Positions 26,083 through 35,015 are shown, numbered from the stretch's first letter. The stretch: DNA of 42,936 nt from Oscillospiraceae bacterium (GCA_015064385.1 SVSI01000017.1:1-42936), one strand, 5' to 3'. Translations and numbers: made by a program. The notes: a model not told the origin generated them from the letters alone.

Positions 26083-28389
26083 TCAGAGCATTATATGCTT
26101 TGCTTTGCCGACTTTTTCCATTATTTTTGCATCTCGCGTCTGGCTGGTAAAGATAAAGATCTGTATTCCACCCTTTGCAACCTCGTCCAGCACGCCAAAG
26201 GTGTTTTCAAGACGCTTATCGTCAAGGCGCGCAAACGATTCGTCAAATATCATAGGCGGCTTATCCTTGCTGAAAAGTAGCGCTACGAGCGCAAGACGCA
26301 AGCTGACGTACGCAAGGTCCTTCGTTCCCTCGCTGAGATAATCTATCTCGCGTGTGACGATATTTCCTATGCCGCTGCTGTCAACTCCAAAGGCGAGCGA
26401 GAGGTTTTCATCCACACCGAGCTGTCCGTACTTTCCGCCCGTCTGACGGCTCATAATATTGCTTGCGTACATTGCAAGTCGGGGAGAAACCTCGGTGCGA
26501 AGCTTTTCCACCGCCGCAGAAATTGTCGTGTGCGCGAGCATATAAGCGTCGTGACAGATCTCGTACTGCTCCTTTTCGGCAGTAAGACGGGATATCTCGT
26601 CAGAAAGTAGAGTTGGATCCTCAGCCGTTGCCGAAAGTCGGGCAATATCAAGCTCTATAAGACGGATCTCGTCTCCAAGCTCGCCGTTTTCAACGCTTCG
26701 CCTGTCAAAGTCGAGCTTGTAGGCGGTCTCTTTTCCCTCTTCTATATCTCCGCACTCGCGGCTTTCGTCAAGAAATTTTACGATCTGCTCGCGATCGTAG
26801 CCGTCCAGCGTGGTGACGAAGGCGTCCCTTGCGGACTGCGCCTTACTTTCCTCGGCTGCAAGCTCGGAAAGCGCCTTTATCGCCTCTCGCGCCTCTCGCG
26901 CCGTCTTTCTGACGCTCTCGCGGGAAGAGTACTGCCTTCCCCACTTTTCAAGAAGCTCTCTTGCCTCTCCTTCTGCTTTTTCTGTCTCTGCATCGATCTT
27001 TTTGCGCTTTTCACTAAACGAGTTCATTTTCTCGTCGTCAACGCTCTGAAGATATTCTCTGCGAGAGCTTGCCGTAAAGCGCTCGTCTATCTCTTCGATC
27101 GAAAGAACGCCGTATCTCTCAAGTATATCTCTGTATTTTCCGAGATGTGAAAATGAATAGACTGCCATCAGCACCGAAACGGCAAGAAGTGCGATCGAAA
27201 CTCCGAGTGCGGCAAGCGCCGGTCCCGTGCTTCCCGCCGTAACAAAGCTGTATATCGCAAAAGCAAGAGCAATGACGCCTATAATACAAAGTATCATTCC
27301 AAACGTGAAATTCTTTTTGCGCCGTGCGAGATGATTTGCCGCGCCCGCTTTGAGCGCTTCTATTCCGCCGTCCTCGTTCACCTTTTTTATGAACGCGCGG
27401 TCTCCGGACGTCATTTTTCCGTCACCGAGCGCCGCTATATCGTCGTCGTTTTGCTTTGCCTGTGTATCAAGGTAGCCAAGAGTGGTATCAAGCGTTTCAA
27501 GACGATGTGCGTACTGCTCGCTTGGCAAAAATTCGCCGTTTGCCGTTTTTTCAAGAAATTCTGCCTTTTCGCGTGATTTTTCACTTGCTACCTCGCAAAG
27601 GCGGTCGTAATACTCAAATCTTGCAAGCTTTTCGCGTTCGGTAGCTCGGAGGAGCTGTTTTTCAAGCTTTGAAAGCTCGTCTTTTTCAATTTCAAAGCGT
27701 TTTGTAAGCTCTTTCTTTTCGCTTTCCTTGGCGATAAGCACCTTGTTATCCGAGCGTGCCGTCTCACGGCGGCGAAGGAGGGCTTCAAGTCGATCCTCAA
27801 GATCGTGTATCTTTCCGCCTCTACGCACCTTATATTTAAGAATTGCGCGCGCGTCGTCAAGCTTTTTTTGTGCCGCGGTAGTACTTACCGTTTCGTCTCC
27901 CGAGAAGAGCATATTTTCAATAGCGGCACTCACAGTTTTACCGTTGACCTTGCCGCCGTCTGCCTGACCTACGTAAGCGCTCTGTGCAAAAGCATCCTCC
28001 TCAACGCCGAAAAACAGACGTCCCGGATGCTCGCCCTTGAAGCATTCAGATCCGTTCGAGAGATCTATTATCTTAAGCGTTTCGCCCGAGTTTACCTTTG
28101 CCGCGGGACGAAGCGAACGCTCTATTCTGTATCTTTTTCCGTTCGAAACGAAGGTGAGCGAGCCGGCAGCTATATCGTTTTCCCAGCTTCTGAATCGACG
28201 CGCTTCGGAAAGAGCACTGTTTTGCCCTGCCTTTCGTCCGAGTCCGTAGAAAATGAATTTTATAAAAGCCCCGAGAGTGGTCTTTCCCGCCTCGTTCGGA
28301 CCTTCGATTATATTCACACCCGAGTCAAACGAGCAGGAAAAGTTTTTGTACGAGCCAAAGGACTCGATAGCAACACTTTCTATATACAT
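26083..28389 (-). CDS. SMC-like ATPase, YhaN type
   Basis: 768 residues. N-terminal Walker A GPNEAGKTT (about residue 31), two long coiled-coil blocks interrupted by a pair of hydrophobic segments (FGMILCIIGVIALAFAIYSF and ALAALGVSIALLAVSVLM), and a C-terminal signature YLSEGTKDLAYVSLRL plus Walker B MIFDESFARLDD. Proteins of this AAA_27/YhaN group pair with a YhaO-type nuclease as a smaller relative of SbcC-SbcD (Rad50-Mre11) and are thought to act on DNA ends. The membrane-like hairpin in the middle, where Rad50 has a zinc hook, is known in YhaN. Start follows AAAAGGAGGG; 24 bp from the yhaO stop. Confidence 0.88.
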   Translation of the reverse strand: MYIESVAIESFGSYKNFSCSFDSGVNIIEGPNEAGKTTLGAFIKFIFYGLGRKAGQNSALSEARRFRSWENDIAAGSLTFVSNGKRYRIERSLRPAAKVNSGETLKIIDLSNGSECFKGEHPGRLFFGVEEDAFAQSAYVGQADGGKVNGKTVSAAIENMLFSGDETVSTTAAQKKLDDARAILKYKVRRGGKIHDLEDRLEALLRRRETARSDNKVLIAKESEKKELTKRFEIEKDELSKLEKQLLRATEREKLARFEYYDRLCEVASEKSREKAEFLEKTANGEFLPSEQYAHRLETLDTTLGYLDTQAKQNDDDIAALGDGKMTSGDRAFIKKVNEDGGIEALKAGAANHLARRKKNFTFGMILCIIGVIALAFAIYSFVTAGSTGPALAALGVSIALLAVSVLMAVYSFSHLGKYRDILERYGVLSIEEIDERFTASSRREYLQSVDDEKMNSFSEKRKKIDAETEKAEGEARELLEKWGRQYSSRESVRKTAREAREAIKALSELAAEESKAQSARDAFVTTLDGYDREQIVKFLDESRECGDIEEGKETAYKLDFDRRSVENGELGDEIRLIELDIARLSATAEDPTLLSDEISRLTAEKEQYEICHDAYMLAHTTISAAVEKLRTEVSPRLAMYASNIMSRQTGGKYGQLGVDENLSLAFGVDSSGIGNIVTREIDYLSEGTKDLAYVSLRLALVALLFSKDKPPMIFDESFARLDDKRLENTFGVLDEVAKGGIQIFIFTSQTRDAKIMEKVGKAKHIML

Positions 28390-28413
28390 ATTTCAGTGTA
28401 CCCTCCTTTTCGC

Positions 28414-29568
28414 TTACTCAAAATCTATAACTTCGCCGCCGGAAAGCGCGGCAAGTCCGTAACGGAGCGCCTTTGCCGCCACGGCACGCTCACGCGGATC
28501 CTCGCTTTTCAGCATATCCTGAAGCTCTCTGAAGAACGCACCCTTAACGGTAAGGTCACCCGCGAGATATTCGCAATCGAAAAGCGGGGACGTGTCGTTT
28601 ACGATCTCAATGAAGAATATATCGGGGAGCGCCTCTCTTATTGCCCGTGCGTCGAGCTTTGCCTCGGGAGATACGTCTCCGCTGACTATAACGCGAAGTA
28701 GTACCCTGTCGCCGTAGGCGAGCTTTGAGATCGCGCCCACTACCTTTTCTTTTATCTCCTCGCCGTTTACAGCACCCGTGACGTTGACCTTTTCGACAGC
28801 ATAGATCCTTGATGCAAGAGAAACGAATTCGCTACTTAGCGTAAGCTCTCCGTTCTTTTTTTCAAGAGTATTGAAGATAGCACCGCGCTCTCCGCAGTCG
28901 TGAAAGCTGAGCCCCTCAAGAGATCCCGAATATCCGTAATACGTACTGCCTGCCTTGAATATTTCTCCGCCGTTATGAACGTGTCCGAGCGCGACGTAGT
29001 CAAAGCCCGAGGCGGCGATTTGTGCCGTAGTTATCGGACAGTTTGCGCTGCTTTTCGTGTATATATCGGCGTGCGCGCACAGAATGTTTATTGTGTCCGA
29101 GGTATCGCAAAGATCGCTCTCTCCCGAAAGCGGACTGTACTCAAAGCTCTGCGACGTGAAGGCGTAGCCGAAAACGTTCACCTTTTCACAGTCGTCACCG
29201 ACGTTTTCAAAAGTGATCTTTTCAATCTCGGGAGTTTTGAAAACGTACGCGTTTTCGGGCAGATCGATCTTTTCCCACACGCTGTCGGGAGAATAAAAAT
29301 CGTGATTTCCGGGAGTTATTATAAATTTACATTCAGGGTAGGACGCAAAGAGTGAAACTGCAAGATCAAGCGTGTTTTTGGTCACATTGCGTCTGTCAAA
29401 AAGGTCCCCCGCAATAAAAACGAAATGTGCTCCGAACTTTTTTGCCTCGTCTATAAGACGCGAAAAGGTATCGCGAAGCTCACCGCGGCGCTTTGCCGCC
29501 TTTTGCGCGTCCTCCATCGCAAACGGACTGTCAAGATGAAGGTCGGCGGTATGGACGAATTTGATCAT
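28414..29568 (-). CDS. Metallophosphoesterase / DNA exonuclease, YhaO (SbcD-like)
   Basis: 384 residues with all phosphoesterase motifs in order: HTADLHLD (6-13), GDLFDRR, TPGNHDF, the His of LCAHADIY and GHVHNG. The fold is that of Mre11/SbcD nucleases, which bind two Mn ions and cut DNA ends. The C-terminal ~100 residues are the accessory domain that meets the SMC-like partner. Start after AAGGAGAC. It is first gene of the yhaO-yhaN(-rbr) transcript. Confidence 0.9.
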   Translation of the reverse strand: MIKFVHTADLHLDSPFAMEDAQKAAKRRGELRDTFSRLIDEAKKFGAHFVFIAGDLFDRRNVTKNTLDLAVSLFASYPECKFIITPGNHDFYSPDSVWEKIDLPENAYVFKTPEIEKITFENVGDDCEKVNVFGYAFTSQSFEYSPLSGESDLCDTSDTINILCAHADIYTKSSANCPITTAQIAASGFDYVALGHVHNGGEIFKAGSTYYGYSGSLEGLSFHDCGERGAIFNTLEKKNGELTLSSEFVSLASRIYAVEKVNVTGAVNGEEIKEKVVGAISKLAYGDRVLLRVIVSGDVSPEAKLDARAIREALPDIFFIEIVNDTSPLFDCEYLAGDLTVKGAFFRELQDMLKSEDPRERAVAAKALRYGLAALSGGEVIDFE

Positions 29569-29604
29569 AGAGCACGTCTCCTTAATAGTTACTTTTCTAT
29601 TTAT

Positions 29605-29633
29605 AATATATCATAGTTCATCGTGAATTTCAA
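29605..29633 (-). promoter_or_regulatory. yhaO promoter
   Basis: Minus strand TTGAAA (29628-29633), 17 bp, TATATT (29605-29610), about 37 bases from the start codon. Confidence 0.7.
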
Positions 29634-29658
29634 CAACAATTTATCCAAAAAATGCAAA

Positions 29659-29685
29659 AACGGAAAGAATATTTTTCTTTCCGTT
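29659..29685 (-). terminator. Terminator after the small secreted repeat protein
   Basis: 9 bp stem AACGGAAAG/CTTTCCGTT, followed on the minus strand by TTTTTGCATTTTT. Ends the three-gene transcript from 31897. Confidence 0.8.
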
Positions 29686-29691
29686 GATCGT

Positions 29692-30159
29692 TTATTTTTT
29701 TCTCTCTCCGCTTGAGGTGTTGCCGTTTCGTTTCGAGGACGGTATCATAATTATTATCAGTATTACCGCCGCTACTGCTATAATGAGTGCTACGATAAGA
29801 CCCGTATAATTAAAGCGCTTTTCGCCTTCGTCGTCTTTTTTGACGTCGTGTCCGTCGTCCGGCTTTGCGTCCTCTTTGTCCATTGTACCCTTGTCGCTCT
29901 CGGGCGCTTCGGGTTTCGTGTCGGGTGCGGGAACGAGTCCTTCACCTACGTCACCGTTATCGGTATCGGGCGCGGGGAGGAGCCCGTCACCTACGTTGCC
30001 GTTATCGGTATCGGGAAGAACGCTCTCACCCTCACGGATAATGTCTCTGCCAAGATCACCCTGCTGCATACCGTTTGCAAAGACCGCAAAAGCGGAGAGC
30101 GAAATGATCGCAAGACAAACGGCAAGAGAAAGAAATCTCTTGTTTATCTGTTTTTTCAC
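29692..30159 (-). CDS. Small exported protein with acidic Asp-Gly-Pro repeats and a C-terminal membrane anchor
   Basis: 155 residues; function not recognised. A signal peptide (KRFLSLAVCLAIISLSAFAVFA) is followed by an acidic low-complexity region with two tandem units of PDTDNGxVGxGLxPA type, a Pro/Glu/Lys-rich linker, then a transmembrane segment (GLIVALIIAVAAVILIIIMIP) and a short basic tail. This gives a type I topology with a disordered exterior. The start is GTG, with AAAGGA rather far upstream. It is third in a transcript after a methyltransferase (67 bp gap). Confidence 0.7.
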   Translation of the reverse strand: MKKQINKRFLSLAVCLAIISLSAFAVFANGMQQGDLGRDIIREGESVLPDTDNGNVGDGLLPAPDTDNGDVGEGLVPAPDTKPEAPESDKGTMDKEDAKPDDGHDVKKDDEGEKRFNYTGLIVALIIAVAAVILIIIMIPSSKRNGNTSSGERKK

Positions 30160-30226
30160 TACTGTAAATATCCTTTCCTTTGGAATCCATATATAGTTTT
30201 AACAGATAAAAAGGTTTTATTTAAGG

Positions 30227-30988
30227 TTATTTTTTCCGTAACACGAAGTAGTGGCGCTCGTCACAGTCCGAAATGCGTACTCCCTCACCATTTGAGAAAT
30301 CGTGAGCCGAGCTGATAATTTCAAGTGAAAATCCGTTTTTCTCGGCAATAGAGGTAAGCTCACGGTCAGTATAAAGATATTCCCTTTGAGTTTCGCTCTC
30401 GCGCGTGTAGCTTGAGTCCGCGTTTTTTATAAAAAAGGTAAGATCGAAATCGCACAGACGTCTGCGCTTTGAGTAAAAATTCTGCCAGACGCAGTAAACG
30501 TCCGTTTCGTCATATACGTAGCTGTTGTTTGCGTATATTTTTTCGAATTTATATTCGGTATTAACGTCGAAAAACAGATACCCACCACTTTTTATATGCT
30601 CACTTGCGCGCGCGAAAAAGCTATCAAGCGCATCTGCTGATCTTATATAATTTACGCTGTCAAGACAGCAGATCGCCGCATCAAACTCCTCTCCGACAAC
30701 GAGTGAGGTCATATCCTGACAAACGAAGGTGGGATAAAATCCCTCGTTTGCGCATGAGTTTTCGGCAAGCGACAGCATTTCGCTCGACAGATCGACACCT
30801 ACAACCGTATATCCGAGGCGTGAAAACTCAAGCGTCATTTTTCCCGTACCGCAAGCTATATCAAGGATCTTTGCAGGCGCCGTAATTCCCTTTTTATTAA
30901 GAAAATCGGATATTTCAAGCGCCCACGACTTATAGTCCACGCTCTCGTTTAATCCGTCATAAAATTTGGCAAGAACCGAATAGCTCAT
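30227..30988 (-). CDS. Class I SAM-dependent methyltransferase
   Basis: 253 residues. SAM motif I is ILDIACGTGKMT (about residue 41), motif II VVGVDLSSEML, and a DAAICCLDSVNYI stretch follows, the layout of YqeM/Methyltransf_25-type small-molecule methyltransferases. The C-terminal half has a beta-rich substrate lid. The substrate is unknown. It starts three bases after the stop of the polytopic membrane gene, so the two are coupled. Confidence 0.88.
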   Translation of the reverse strand: MSYSVLAKFYDGLNESVDYKSWALEISDFLNKKGITAPAKILDIACGTGKMTLEFSRLGYTVVGVDLSSEMLSLAENSCANEGFYPTFVCQDMTSLVVGEEFDAAICCLDSVNYIRSADALDSFFARASEHIKSGGYLFFDVNTEYKFEKIYANNSYVYDETDVYCVWQNFYSKRRRLCDFDLTFFIKNADSSYTRESETQREYLYTDRELTSIAEKNGFSLEIISSAHDFSNGEGVRISDCDERHYFVLRKK

Positions 30989-30991
30989 ATT

Positions 30992-31897
30992 TTACTCGCC
31001 TTCCGTCTCGTCAATGGATGCATAAGCGTCGTATATTTCTCTGTACGACCTTTTTTCAGGTAAAAATCCGATCACTCTGATCATAGCAAATGCGCCAAGC
31101 GCAAGGATCGCGCCGTAGTATGCAAGCTCGTAATTTAGCGGATATATCTTTATTATTACACAGCAGATGCCGGCAAATCCGCTTGACAGACAAAAGATCG
31201 CGCAAAGTGCCGAGTAAAAGAAATATTTTCTCGGGCATCCGCGTCCAAACGCAAACCTTATTTCGTTTATCATAAAGAAAACGAATGCACAAAGCGCGCA
31301 GATAACCGTGATCTTTCTTACCGACATCACCCAGTCAGTAACGTCAAAATAGAGGCGCAGAATATACACGAGCGCCCACACGAGCGTGACGCTTCCGAAA
31401 AGAGCGTCCACTCTCTTTTTTACAGCAGCAACGATAAAGTATGCGGGAGCAAACAGCGAAAGGGGTATGAGCGCCCTATAACAAAGGATCGCCGTCTTCA
31501 TTTTGGCTTCAACTCCAAAAGGAACGCCGTGACCTACTCCGTACTGAAGATCGAGAGGTCCGAGCAGGAAAAAGAGTGCAAAGATGGCAACGCACATAGA
31601 AGCAAAGAAGACCGAAACAAGGGTGAGCGCCTTGCCGCTGCACTTCGGGAGAGTGTCCACATCCGACTCTGCAGATACGTTCAGCGCCCCGAAAAGAGCT
31701 GCCGCTATTGACACAATGACGATAAGCCACGGAAGTATCAGGGGCGTACCGTTTTTATAAAGTCCGTTTTCTCCAAGATAGGAACGGTTAAACGCGGTAA
31801 GAGAGACGGCGGCACATACTGCCAAAACTATAATAACAACGACTGCCACCTGTACGCGATAGGCGTTTGCGCGACCGCCTTTTTCAAATAACTTCAT
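30992..31897 (-). CDS. Polytopic membrane protein of unknown function
   Basis: 301 residues with about eight hydrophobic segments (beginning VQVAVVVIIVLAVCAAVSLTAF, ending YYGAILALGAFAMIRVIGFL) and short charged ends. No catalytic or transport motif is recognised. A loop between segments 3 and 4 is Gly/Pro-rich. It is first in a transcript with the methyltransferase and small secreted protein. GAAAGGAAAA precedes the ATG. Confidence 0.7.
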   Translation of the reverse strand: MKLFEKGGRANAYRVQVAVVVIIVLAVCAAVSLTAFNRSYLGENGLYKNGTPLILPWLIVIVSIAAALFGALNVSAESDVDTLPKCSGKALTLVSVFFASMCVAIFALFFLLGPLDLQYGVGHGVPFGVEAKMKTAILCYRALIPLSLFAPAYFIVAAVKKRVDALFGSVTLVWALVYILRLYFDVTDWVMSVRKITVICALCAFVFFMINEIRFAFGRGCPRKYFFYSALCAIFCLSSGFAGICCVIIKIYPLNYELAYYGAILALGAFAMIRVIGFLPEKRSYREIYDAYASIDETEGE

Positions 31898-31939
31898 ATA
31901 TATTTTCCTTTCGTTAAAAGGGATTGTTCATACCAAGAT

Positions 31940-31968
31940 ATTATACATCAAAAACGCTTGGATTTCAA
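31940..31968 (-). promoter_or_regulatory. Promoter of the membrane protein/methyltransferase operon
   Basis: Minus strand TTGAAA (31963-31968), 17 bp, TATAAT (31940-31945), 43 bases from the ATG. Confidence 0.8.
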
Positions 31969-32011
31969 GTATATTTTATCACTTTCAATGATTTGTGCGC
32001 CATATTATGCA

Positions 32012-32045
32012 AAAAGCGCGGCTCTGTTAAAAGAGTCGCGCTTTT
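32012..32045 (-). terminator. Terminator of the OadG/OadB transcript
   Basis: Stem AAAAGCGCG(G)CTCT/AGAG(T)CGCGCTTTT with one mismatch, starting 12 bases after the small-subunit stop; U-rich tail on the minus strand. Confidence 0.85.
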
Positions 32046-32056
32046 GACTTTTGATT

Positions 32057-32188
32057 TTATTTGGTTTTTCCCGAGAAAAGTCTGTTTATAAGCATCGTGC
32101 AAAGCACTATCATTCCGATAACGAGGAAAATCCCGAGCATTCCGACACCCATATATTTGAGGTTTTCTATAAATGCATATGCGTTCAT
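32057..32188 (-). CDS. OadG-like small subunit of a sodium-pump decarboxylase
   Basis: 43 residues, beginning MNAYAFIENLKYMGVGML and formed of one transmembrane helix (MGVGMLGIFLVIGMIVLCTML) with a short basic tail. The G-M-x-G-x-F pattern and location next to OadB match the OadG/gamma family, which anchors and helps assemble the decarboxylase complex. It is shorter than usual and lacks the Pro/Ala linker and zinc-binding tail that tie OadG to the biotin-bearing subunit. GGGAGGA precedes the ATG; the gap to oadB is 21 bp. Confidence 0.75.
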   Translation of the reverse strand: MNAYAFIENLKYMGVGMLGIFLVIGMIVLCTMLINRLFSGKTK

Positions 32189-32209
32189 TTTACTCTGTCC
32201 TCCCGTAAA

Positions 32210-33316
32210 TTACATAAAGAACTTGAGGATAAGACCGCCCGCAATAACCGATGCGATCTGTCCCGATACGTTTACGCCTATCGAGTGCATAAGAAGGAAG
32301 TTCTGAGGATCCTCTTTTATGCCCATCTTGTGAACGACACGTCCGGACATCGGGAATGCCGAAATACCCGCCGCACCGATCATAGGATTGATCTTCTTTT
32401 TTGAGAAGAGGTTTATAAGCTTTGCGAAAAGCACTCCGCCTGCGGTATCAAAGATGAACGCGAAAAGTCCGAGTCCGAGAATAAGGAGGGTTTCCTTCTG
32501 GAGGAATTTTTCTGCTTCCATCTGGCAAGCAATGGTGATGCCGAGAAATATCGTAATAAGATTTGCAAGCACCTTCTGCGCGGTCTCGGAAAGAGAGTCG
32601 AGCACTCCGCACTCGCGAATGAGGTTACCGAACATAAGAAATCCTACGAGAGCAACCGATTCGGGAGAGAAAAGTCCTGCAATTACGGTAATTATTATCG
32701 GGAAAAGGATTTTGGTGGTCTTGGAAACGCTCTTTCCCTCGTAAGGCATACGGATCATACGCTCCTTTTTAGTAGTAAGGAGCTTGATTACCGGCGGCTG
32801 AATGATCGGCACGAGCGCCATATAGCTGTATGCCGCGACCATTATCGCTCCGAGGTACTGCGAGCCGAGCTTGATTGCAACGCTTATCGCGGTAGGTCCG
32901 TCTGCCGCACCGATAATTGCAATCGACGCCGCATCATTTATGTCAAAGAACATAGATGCCAGACAGAGTGTGAAGAATATACCAAACTGCGCCGCCGCAC
33001 CGAAGATCATAAGCTTCGGATTGGAAAGAAGAGGCCCGAAATCTATCATCGCGCCGATACCGATAAAGAGTATGAGCGGGAAAAGCTCGTTCGAGATTCC
33101 TGCGTTAAACAGGGTGGTAAGAGGGCCTTCTGCTCCTATTGCGCCCGAAAACGGGAGGTTTACGAGTATTGCGCCGAATCCCATAGGGAGAAGAAGGGTT
33201 GGTTCCATATCCTTCTTAATGGCGAGATATATAAGTATTCCGCCGATCAGCCACATAATTACGTGTCCGAAGGTAATGTGTCCAAAACTGCTGAAAAGCT
33301 CTAAAAGTTCTTTCAT
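32210..33316 (-). CDS. oadB: Sodium-ion-translocating decarboxylase, beta subunit
   Basis: 368 residues, about nine or ten membrane segments. The beta subunit couples decarboxylation of carboxybiotin to export of Na+ across the membrane. The signature IIGAADGPTAISVA, containing the Asp of the sodium site, is present, as are the family stretches GAMIDFGPLLSNPK and MGIKEDPQNFLLMHSIGVNVSGQI. The family covers oxaloacetate, methylmalonyl-CoA, glutaconyl-CoA and malonate enzymes, and sequence alone does not tell which. No carboxyltransferase or biotin-carrier gene is in the window, so the partner must lie elsewhere. Start after AAAGGAATG. Confidence 0.93.
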   Translation of the reverse strand: MKELLELFSSFGHITFGHVIMWLIGGILIYLAIKKDMEPTLLLPMGFGAILVNLPFSGAIGAEGPLTTLFNAGISNELFPLILFIGIGAMIDFGPLLSNPKLMIFGAAAQFGIFFTLCLASMFFDINDAASIAIIGAADGPTAISVAIKLGSQYLGAIMVAAYSYMALVPIIQPPVIKLLTTKKERMIRMPYEGKSVSKTTKILFPIIITVIAGLFSPESVALVGFLMFGNLIRECGVLDSLSETAQKVLANLITIFLGITIACQMEAEKFLQKETLLILGLGLFAFIFDTAGGVLFAKLINLFSKKKINPMIGAAGISAFPMSGRVVHKMGIKEDPQNFLLMHSIGVNVSGQIASVIAGGLILKFFM

Positions 33317-33370
33317 CGTTACATTCCTTTAAGTTTATTATCCAATCGTGTGATTTGGACGATCCGAGAC

Positions 33371-33399
33371 ATTATACCATTTTCACCCAAAAAAGTCAA
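33371..33399 (-). promoter_or_regulatory. oadB promoter
   Basis: Minus strand TTGACT (33394-33399), 17 bp, TATAAT (33371-33376), 55 bases before the ATG, with a small hairpin in the leader (CCAAATC/GATTGG). Confidence 0.85.
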
Positions 33400-33466
33400 G
33401 TAAAATTTGCATCATTTTTAGTAATATATCATTTTTTAAGCCGATATTCAACCAAAACCAAATAAA

Positions 33467-33498
33467 GATCCCGAAACGGAAATTTCCGCCTCGGGATC
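33467..33498 (-). terminator. Terminator after the transporter gene
   Basis: Outer stem GATCCCGA/TCGGGATC with an inner CGGAAA/TTTCCG palindrome, followed on the minus strand by TTTATTTGG. Confidence 0.75.
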
Positions 33499-33522
33499 GT
33501 ATTTGTAACTATTTATAAAAGA

Positions 33523-34824
33523 TCAATGCAAAATAAGCTCCAGTCCGGCTATTGCCGCCGCCATAGTGGGAACGGATACGTCCGCTCCGTATTTTATAAA
33601 TCCCGCAAAGGAAAGCTTCTCGCCCTGCCTTTTGAGCATCGCGGTCCACATAATGCCGGCAAGCGCTCCGACCGGGGTGAAGAACGCTCCGAGGTTTGAT
33701 CCGACCACCGACGCATACAACGCGGCAAGCTTTTCCGTTCCAACGAGTGTTTCACTGAGTGACGAAAACAAAACGCTCATCGGTATATTGTTTATGAGAT
33801 TTGCTCCGAAGAACGAGGCAACGCCGTAGCCGATTATCGTGTCTCCGCCCGCGAGCATTGCCGCGAGCTTTTCGGTAATTCCCGTCTTGCCGAGCGCAAG
33901 CACGAGAATGAACATAGATATAATAAACGGTATTATCTCATACGGCGCGTGCGAAAAGGTGTCCTTTATTTTAGCAAATCCTTGTTTTCTTAAAAGAAGA
34001 ATTACCGCCGCACAGACGAAAAGCGAGATACAGCTTCCAAAGGATATTAACCACATCGGCAGCGAAATATACGAGGAGACTGCCATAAGCACGATACAGA
34101 GTGACAGATGCGCGAGTGCGAGATATACCAATGTTTTATCCTCGATCCTTACGCTTTCGCACACCGCCACAAGCGGCTTTTTCAACTGTTTTGCAAAGAT
34201 CAGTCGCAGCATCACGAACGACACTATTCCCGCAAATACGGTAGGGATCAGCATCGTGAGAGTGTACTGCAAAAATGAGACGCCCGTGCCCGTCATAAGA
34301 TAGATATTCGTGGGATTTCCGATCATCAGCACCATACTCCACGTATTCGCCGCAACAAACTCGCATATAAGATACGGGAGCGCATCTATTTTAGCGTTAT
34401 GGGCAAAATAGCATATAAAGGGAGTAAACGTGAGAACTATTATATCGTTTGAGGTGAACACCGTAAGCACTGCAACGATAGTGTATATCCAGAAGAAAAG
34501 CGACTTTTGACTTGCTTTGGCGTGCCCCAGAACGTACGAAGCGAGAAACCTGAAAAATCCAACGCTGTCGAGGAAGACCGACATAAGAGTCATCGACAGA
34601 AAGAGCACGAGTATCTTTATAGGATTTATCTCGCTGTCGGCGGTAAGCCCCTCAAAGACCTCGACAAGAGATATCTCTCCCATCACAATAAGAAGAGCGG
34701 CACCGATCAGTGGCGGAAAATAATATATGTTGACCGTTTTTCCGTGCACCGTCAGAGACGGTTTTATAAGTATAAGCGCGACCAGCGCCACACACGTCAT
34801 AAGAAAAACAACGATAGTTGCCAT
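33523..34824 (-). CDS. ArsB/NhaD-type (IT superfamily) membrane transporter
   Basis: 433 residues with about 11-12 membrane segments. Family signatures are TSNDIIVLTFTPFICYFA and MIGNPTNIYL in the first half and FFGANLINNIPMSVLFSSL in the second, the paired re-entrant loops of the ArsB/NhaD/CitM fold. Members export arsenite or exchange Na+/H+ or take up dicarboxylates; no arsR or arsC is nearby, so arsenite is not supported and a sodium-coupled function beside oadB is plausible. I chose ATG 34824 (after TTGGAGAT); a TTG at 34836 overlaps that ribosome site. Confidence 0.85.
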   Translation of the reverse strand: MATIVVFLMTCVALVALILIKPSLTVHGKTVNIYYFPPLIGAALLIVMGEISLVEVFEGLTADSEINPIKILVLFLSMTLMSVFLDSVGFFRFLASYVLGHAKASQKSLFFWIYTIVAVLTVFTSNDIIVLTFTPFICYFAHNAKIDALPYLICEFVAANTWSMVLMIGNPTNIYLMTGTGVSFLQYTLTMLIPTVFAGIVSFVMLRLIFAKQLKKPLVAVCESVRIEDKTLVYLALAHLSLCIVLMAVSSYISLPMWLISFGSCISLFVCAAVILLLRKQGFAKIKDTFSHAPYEIIPFIISMFILVLALGKTGITEKLAAMLAGGDTIIGYGVASFFGANLINNIPMSVLFSSLSETLVGTEKLAALYASVVGSNLGAFFTPVGALAGIMWTAMLKRQGEKLSFAGFIKYGADVSVPTMAAAIAGLELILH

Positions 34825-34844
34825 TTTTATCTCCAAAAATATTT

Positions 34845-34866
34845 TTGGCGTATTTCATCCCGCCAA
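34845..34866 (-). promoter_or_regulatory. Leader dyad upstream of the transporter
   Basis: Perfect 6 bp inverted repeat TTGGCG/CGCCAA separated by 10 bases, between a possible promoter (TTTATT-17-TATTAT further upstream) and the start codon. It could be an operator or a leader hairpin. Confidence 0.4.
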
Positions 34867-34963
34867 GTGATAATAATAGCACATTTTTAACTTAAAATAA
34901 AGAGCTTTACTTAACATTTTTTTGCGTTTTTAACGGGTGGCTATTGTGAAAGATAGACAAAAC

Positions 34964-34991
34964 AAAACCCGCAAGAATTCTTGCGGGTTTT
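34964..34991 (-). terminator. Terminator of the LRR lipoprotein gene
   Basis: A 28-base perfect palindrome (AAAACCCGCAAGAA and its complement). It lies 25 bases beyond the TAA at 35016 that would end the full-length tail, but 118 beyond the TAG that ends the open frame. Confidence 0.85.
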
Positions 34992-35015
34992 CTTCATTAT
35001 AATTATATACGCCTT

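Noticed and set aside
33523..34824. Arsenite efflux pump
   Set aside because: The fold includes ArsB, but no arsenic-resistance genes are adjacent, and other members of the superfamily fit as well.
34905..34914. Fourth TAAGTAAAG element
   Set aside because: Only the ten-base head is present on the minus strand; no following hairpin, so it may be chance.
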